A stretch of DNA of 9,178 bases, taken from contig JAEWSD010000237.1 of the NCBI GenBank assembly GCA_023398615.1, positions 1-9,178 on the forward strand, given 5' to 3'. Every line of letters begins with the position of its first letter. Position 1 is the stretch's first letter. Source of the stretch: Bacillota bacterium. Its GTDB lineage: Bacteria > Bacillota > Clostridia > Lachnospirales > Lachnospiraceae. The notes under the pieces were generated by a model. The model saw only the letters and a program-made list of their open reading frames with translations. It did not search any database and had not been told where the DNA came from. This document shows positions 5,515 through 9,178 of the stretch, in pieces. The position numbers and the translations under genes are program-made.

Positions 5515-5523
5515 TCAGTAAAA
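5493..5523. other. 13-bp hairpin spanning the tetR stop codon
   Basis: TTTTACTGATCAC (5493-5505) and GTGATCAGTAAAA (5511-5523) are perfect reverse complements around CTCAA. The tetR stop TGA (5512-5514) lies in the right arm. On the + strand A residues follow, not T, so it is not a standard terminator. It may be a weak terminator or attenuator, an RNA-stability element between tetR and the transporter genes, or a DNA site. Confidence 0.6.
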
Positions 5524-5531
5524 AAATAACG

Positions 5532-5554
5532 GTAACATAACAGCGTTATGTTAC
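5532..5554. promoter_or_regulatory. TetR operator 2 (before the ABC genes)
   Basis: GTAACATAAC, a 3-bp centre AGC, then its exact reverse complement GTTATGTTAC: a perfect 10-3-10 palindrome. It shares the 15-bp core with operator 1 and has longer perfect arms, so it may be the higher-affinity site. It ends 35 bp before the ABC ATPase start. I cannot find a convincing -35/-10 pair around it, so it may control a weak internal promoter, block elongation, or pair with operator 1 through looping. Confidence 0.85.
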
Positions 5555-5589
5555 TAGTAAAAGGTCTATCAGGCAGAAAGAAGGGCAGC

Positions 5590-6288
5590 ATGTATTTAGA
5601 AGTAAAAGATATGAAGAAAAGTTACGGTGAAGGCGGCAGCTACGTTGAGGTACTAAGAGGTATTACAACCGGTATCCGGAAAGGGGAGATGTGCGTAATA
5701 TACGGGCCGAGCGGTTCCGGCAAATCTACCTTTCTGAATGCAATCGGAGGGCTGGATACACTGGATTCCGGTTCCATTATAGTCGACGGGCAGGAGATAC
5801 ACGGATTGAAACAGGAAGCATTATCCGCATACCGAAGGGAGAAGCTTGGCTTTATTTTTCAATTCTATAATTTAATTCCTAACCTTACGGTCAAGGAAAA
5901 CATTCAGGTATGTGAGTATCTGACAAAAGAGCCGCTTGACAGGAACGAGCTGATAAATACTCTGGGGCTTGCAGAGCATCAAAAGAAATTTCCTTCGCAG
6001 TTATCCGGCGGGCAGCAGCAAAGATGCGCCATAGCCAGGGCGCTTATAAAAAATCCCAGGCTGCTTTTGTGTGATGAGCCGACAGGGGCATTGGACTATA
6101 AAACCTCAAAAGATATTCTGATTCTTTTGGAAACAATTAATCGGAAGTACAATACGACCATGCTGATTGTGACACACAATACCGCAATCAAAGATATGGT
6201 ACATAAGGTTATTAAAATAAAAGACGGACAGATCAGTAAGGATTATACGAATGATACTCTGATTCCTGCCGCCGACCTGGAATGGTAG
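5590..6288 (+). CDS. ABC transporter ATP-binding protein, MacB/LolD type
   Basis: 232 residues and a complete ATPase: Walker A GPSGSGKS (39-46), Q-loop Gln91 in FQFYNL, signature LSGGQQQR (138-145), Walker B LLLCDEP (158-164), D-loop GALD (166-169) and H-loop His196 in VTHN. The FYNLIPNLTVKEN and LSGGQQQR-ARAL segments place it with MacB/LolD/BceA-like ATPases that power FtsX-type permeases. An in-frame ATG at 5548 lies inside operator 2 and would add 14 residues unlike the family. The ATG at 5590, with AAGGG 4 nt upstream, gives the usual MYLEVKDMKKSY start. The stop codon is 11 bp before the permease start, so the two genes are co-translated as one cytoplasmic-ATPase plus membrane-permease machine. 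The substrate cannot be read from the sequence. Confidence 0.95.
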   Translation: MYLEVKDMKKSYGEGGSYVEVLRGITTGIRKGEMCVIYGPSGSGKSTFLNAIGGLDTLDSGSIIVDGQEIHGLKQEALSAYRREKLGFIFQFYNLIPNLTVKENIQVCEYLTKEPLDRNELINTLGLAEHQKKFPSQLSGGQQQRCAIARALIKNPRLLLCDEPTGALDYKTSKDILILLETINRKYNTTMLIVTHNTAIKDMVHKVIKIKDGQISKDYTNDTLIPAADLEW

Positions 6289-6299
6289 GGGGTATTCCT

Positions 6300-9035
6300 A
6301 TGCAGAAAGTATTGATTAAAAGGGTATTCAGAGATTTGAGGAAGGATTTCTTCCGATATTTCGCACTTTTTCTTCTGGTTATGATGGGAATGTATCTGAT
6401 CATCAGCATTGTGGACGCTGCGGAAAGTGTTATTGTAAGAGTAGAGGAAGCGTCGGACAGGAACCGGGTAGAGGACGGAGAATTCAGTGTAATTGTACCG
6501 TTAGAGGCTTCGAGGTTACAGGAGCTGAATGGGAAGGAGCTTACATTGGAGGAAGCCTTCTATTTGGATTTTACTTTGAAGGATAATTCAACCTTAAGGA
6601 TATTCAGGAACAGGGAGAAGATTAACCTGATCGATCTGGATGAGGGCCGCCTGGCCGAGAATAGCAATGAGATTGTATTAGAGAAGCATTATGCCGGCTG
6701 TCATGAATTGATAGTTGGAGGTACTGTTTCCATAGCAGATAAAGACTATACCGTTACCGGGATCGGGTCTGTGCCGGATTACGATGCTCCGTTGAAAAAC
6801 ATGTCGGATCCGAGCGTGGACAGCGACAGCTTCGGTATGGGTTTTGTATCCGGGGAATGCTATGACGGGTTGAAAAAGGAAGGGAAATTTGCAAAGGCGG
6901 AGGAATACGTTTACACATATTTGTTGAACGGGAATCTGTCACAGGATGAATTGAAGACTTATTTGCGAGATATTGAACTGGACCGAAGTAAGGTGACGGA
7001 CACTTATTTCCTTGAATGGCTGGACGAACTGGAAGAGGATAAGAACCGTCTTTTGGAGGGAGTGGATGATCTGGCGGAAGGGACGGCGGACCTAAGCGAC
7101 GGTTTAACGGAGCTTTCCGGTCAGAACACTAAGATACGGCAGGGAATGCAGGATATCTTTCAAAGACTCCTGATAAATACTTCCGATGATCTTGGACAAT
7201 ATGGGATAACGGTCAGTCTGACGGAAGAAAACTATCATCGGGAATTGAATAATATAATAAACCAAACAGGCAGTGTTGATCAGAATTTAAAGGCGGGGCT
7301 TAAAGCTGTCATGAAAGAGCTGGACAGCTTTAAGGAGTTTAAGGATGGTATGGCCGAATACACCGACGGAACCGGGGATGCGGCGGAGGGGTCCAAGGAA
7401 CTCCTGGAGGGAGTCGGCAGGCTTCAGGATAAAACGGATGAGATAGTTGAAGAATATTTTAGTCCGGATATCGATAATCTGACACAGTTTGTAGAGAAGG
7501 AAAATAATCCGAGGATCGCGGCATCTGTTGACGATACGCTGATCAATAAGCAGGTGGGCATAGCGGCAGGCATTATCGTAATGGTATTGCTTACCTATGT
7601 TATTTCCGTATTCGTGGTACACGGAATAGAACAGGACAGTACCGTCATCGGGGCCCTTTATGCCCTGGGTGTTACCGGGAAGCAATTGGTCTTCCATTAT
7701 ATCATGCTGCCGGTTGTGATCACATTTTTTGCGGGAGCCGCAGGAACGGCAATCGGACTCAGCCCTTATGGGGCGGACCGTCAGACCCTGGATACCGTCA
7801 ATTATTTTTCCATACCGGAGATCCGTACGGTCTATCCCGCATTCCTGCTGATATATGGAATGGTTATGCCGCCGTTAACGGCAGCAATAGTTAACTATAT
7901 CGTGATCGGCAGGAAGCTTTCCAGGCCAGCTCTAAAGCTGCTGCAGAACGACCGGAATCAAAGCGGAATCAGCAATCTTCAATTAAACAAACTTTCCTTT
8001 ACGACGTGTTTCCGGATCCGGCAGTTTTTGCGTGAAATACGCTGCGGCCTAGCAGTGGTTATGGGAATGTTTATTGCTTTGCTGATACTGATGCTTGGAG
8101 CCGATTGCTATGTGATCTGTCATAATATGAGTGTGCAGAATAAACAGGATACGACCTATGAATATATGTATTCCTATAAGTATCCCGACAAAGAGGTTCC
8201 GGCCGGAGGGGAAGCTTTTTACTCGGAAAACCTGAAAAAAGAAGTGCTGGGGTACGACCTGGATGTTACTTTGCTGGGAATCGTCAGGGGCAATAAGTAT
8301 TTTAATTTCGATGCGGAACCGGGCGAAAACAAGGTGGCCGTATCGAAATCCGCAGCAACGAAATACAGGCTCTCTGTTTCGGACGATCTGGTTTTGCATG
8401 ATGAGGTCAACGATAAGAATTATGCTTTTACGGTAGATAAGATAGTTCCTTACTCCGTGGGACTATATGTCTTTATGGATATTAACAGTATGCGTGAGCT
8501 TTTCGGACGGGAAGACGGTTACTTTAACCTGGTCCTGTCGGACAGGGCCCTCAACCTTGATACGGGGCGGCTGTATGCGGTAACTGCCAGGACGGATGTC
8601 AATAAGAGGGCTGATATATTCATGAATCATATGTGGCCGATGATAATTACCATGCTGCTTGGTTCGGCCCTGATCTTTATCGTGGTCATGTATCTGATGA
8701 TGAAAGTGATGATAGACAGATCGGCATTCAGCATTTCGCTGATGAAGATATTCGGTTATCGGGAAAAGGAAGTCCGCAGCTTATATCTGAACGGGAATAC
8801 CATTATGGTCGCGATTGCGGCGGCAATCTGTATCCCGCTGTCAAAAATGGTGATGGATGCGATGTATCCGTACTTGGTGTCCAATGTTGCCTGCGGCATG
8901 GACCTTACCTTTACCTGGCAAATGTATCTGGGGCTATATTTAGGGATAATGCTGTGCTACGGAATCATAAACAAACTCTTAACCGGAAAACTGAAAAGGA
9001 TGGTTCCTTCCGAGGTTCTGAAAAACCGGGAGTAA
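6300..9035 (+). CDS. Large FtsX-like ABC permease
   Basis: 911 residues from the ATG at 6300, which has AGGGGG (6287-6292) 7 nt upstream; the ATG at 6282 overlaps the ATPase stop and lacks such spacing. The layout is a duplicated 4-TM FtsX permease. TM1 is about 20-38, then a large extracytoplasmic domain (41-417), TM2-TM4 (about 418-440, 464-487, 513-536), TM5 (about 581-603), a second extracytoplasmic domain (604-777), and TM6-TM8 (about 778-802, 833-853, 874-893). The first domain holds a helical insert with GxxxL-type repeats (EGVDDLAEGTADLSDGLTEL, 253-272, and DGMAEYTDGTGDAAEGSKEL, 349-368), like those in YhgE/Pip-type membrane proteins. With the ATPase it should form a MacB/BceB-like mechanotransmission transporter, probably for export or defence against an amphiphile or peptide. 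That role is inferred from TetR control and family. The gene is intact and followed by a hairpin. Confidence 0.92.
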   Translation: MQKVLIKRVFRDLRKDFFRYFALFLLVMMGMYLIISIVDAAESVIVRVEEASDRNRVEDGEFSVIVPLEASRLQELNGKELTLEEAFYLDFTLKDNSTLRIFRNREKINLIDLDEGRLAENSNEIVLEKHYAGCHELIVGGTVSIADKDYTVTGIGSVPDYDAPLKNMSDPSVDSDSFGMGFVSGECYDGLKKEGKFAKAEEYVYTYLLNGNLSQDELKTYLRDIELDRSKVTDTYFLEWLDELEEDKNRLLEGVDDLAEGTADLSDGLTELSGQNTKIRQGMQDIFQRLLINTSDDLGQYGITVSLTEENYHRELNNIINQTGSVDQNLKAGLKAVMKELDSFKEFKDGMAEYTDGTGDAAEGSKELLEGVGRLQDKTDEIVEEYFSPDIDNLTQFVEKENNPRIAASVDDTLINKQVGIAAGIIVMVLLTYVISVFVVHGIEQDSTVIGALYALGVTGKQLVFHYIMLPVVITFFAGAAGTAIGLSPYGADRQTLDTVNYFSIPEIRTVYPAFLLIYGMVMPPLTAAIVNYIVIGRKLSRPALKLLQNDRNQSGISNLQLNKLSFTTCFRIRQFLREIRCGLAVVMGMFIALLILMLGADCYVICHNMSVQNKQDTTYEYMYSYKYPDKEVPAGGEAFYSENLKKEVLGYDLDVTLLGIVRGNKYFNFDAEPGENKVAVSKSAATKYRLSVSDDLVLHDEVNDKNYAFTVDKIVPYSVGLYVFMDINSMRELFGREDGYFNLVLSDRALNLDTGRLYAVTARTDVNKRADIFMNHMWPMIITMLLGSALIFIVVMYLMMKVMIDRSAFSISLMKIFGYREKEVRSLYLNGNTIMVAIAAAICIPLSKMVMDAMYPYLVSNVACGMDLTFTWQMYLGLYLGIMLCYGIINKLLTGKLKRMVPSEVLKNRE

Positions 9036-9042
9036 TTTATGG

Positions 9043-9071
9043 CGGCTGATGAGAATGTTTCTCATCAGCCG
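9043..9071. terminator. Hairpin after the permease gene
   Basis: CGGCTGATGAGAA (9043-9055) and TTCTCATCAGCCG (9059-9071) form a perfect 13-bp stem around TGT, starting 8 bp after the permease stop. The stem is GC-rich at its base like a terminator, but only a short TTCTC follows on the + strand, so efficiency is uncertain. It may close the tetR-ABC unit. Confidence 0.6.
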
Positions 9072-9113
9072 TTCTCGCACTTGGAAAATGGGGATTCGTA
9101 TTGTATTATTTAG

Positions 9114-9178
9114 TCAGCCGGAATTTGCTATACCGGCGGCCAGTTTACGTATATCCTTCCCGCAGGCGGGCCGGATAT
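9114..9178 (-). CDS. Possible 3' tip of a minus-strand gene (partial)
   Basis: Read from the right edge on the minus strand, one frame stays open for 20 codons to a TGA at 9116-9114, ending ...RPACGKDIRKLAAGIANSG. The composition looks protein-like and a convergent gene here would share the hairpin at 9043-9071, but the other two minus frames also run some 10-16 codons and the piece is too short to name. Confidence 0.25.
   Translation of the reverse strand, partial: IRPACGKDIRKLAAGIANSG

Noticed and set aside
5548..5589. Upstream ATG for the ABC ATPase
   Set aside because: It lies inside operator 2, has no ribosome site and adds residues not seen at the start of this family; the ATG at 5590 fits.
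8633..9049. 138-codon + strand frame overlapping the permease C-terminus
   Set aside because: The permease frame there encodes TM6-TM8 with conserved FtsX features; the alternative translation has no recognisable pattern.
1..9178. CRISPR arrays, tRNA or rRNA genes, complete insertion sequences
   Set aside because: No regularly spaced direct repeats, no cloverleaf or rRNA-like segments, and no transposase frame are visible.

Overview
The window looks like a chromosomal segment from a low-to-mid GC Firmicute of class Clostridia, most likely Lachnospiraceae-like. The reasons are strong purine-rich Shine-Dalgarno sites, a DUF4846 protein, tandem FeoA genes upstream of FeoB, a FeoB-associated Cys-rich micro-protein, and a clostridial TetR/MacB-type ABC pair with a very large FtsX-like permease. 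All confident genes lie on the + strand. The genus is inference.

Layout. (1) 10-1044: a membrane-anchored extracytoplasmic DUF4846 protein. (2) 1045-1319: a 117-bp near-symmetrical inverted repeat (1058-1174) that ends in a T-tract, so it may be a terminator, a MITE-like element, or both. It is followed by a consensus sigma-A promoter (1223-1251) with a near-consensus Fur box on each side (1194-1213 and 1272-1286). (3) 1320-4779: an iron-uptake operon of two divergent feoA paralogues, feoB, a 45-residue Cys-rich membrane protein (4122-4259) and a Fur-family regulator that starts with GTG and has lost the usual metal-binding residues. (4) 4780-9035: a TetR repressor gene, an ABC ATPase and a 911-residue FtsX-like permease. 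A palindromic operator core (CATAAC-AGC-GTTATG) occurs exactly twice, once at the tetR promoter and once in the gap before the ATPase gene. (5) 9043-9071: a terminator-like hairpin. The right edge may hold the 3' tip of a minus-strand gene.

How they work together. The feo genes form a Fe(II) importer: FeoB is the GTPase-permease, the FeoA proteins are small SH3-like partners and the Cys-rich peptide is an accessory. The operon is very probably repressed by iron-loaded Fur, and the atypical Fur-like protein encoded inside it could be a modified local regulator. The TetR protein probably represses its own gene and the adjacent exporter; the substrate is unknown. I see no terminator between the Fur-like gene and tetR, so feo transcripts could run into the exporter cassette.

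Most unusual points. The tetR reading frame has no ATG, GTG or TTG upstream of its DNA-binding domain; an ATC codon sits exactly where the start should be, 8 nt after a near-perfect Shine-Dalgarno. That ATC is also inside a 9-bp inverted repeat whose partner overlaps the tetR -10 box. Other points are the paired Fur boxes about 73 bp apart, the Fur paralogue without sensor ligands, and the long inverted repeat.
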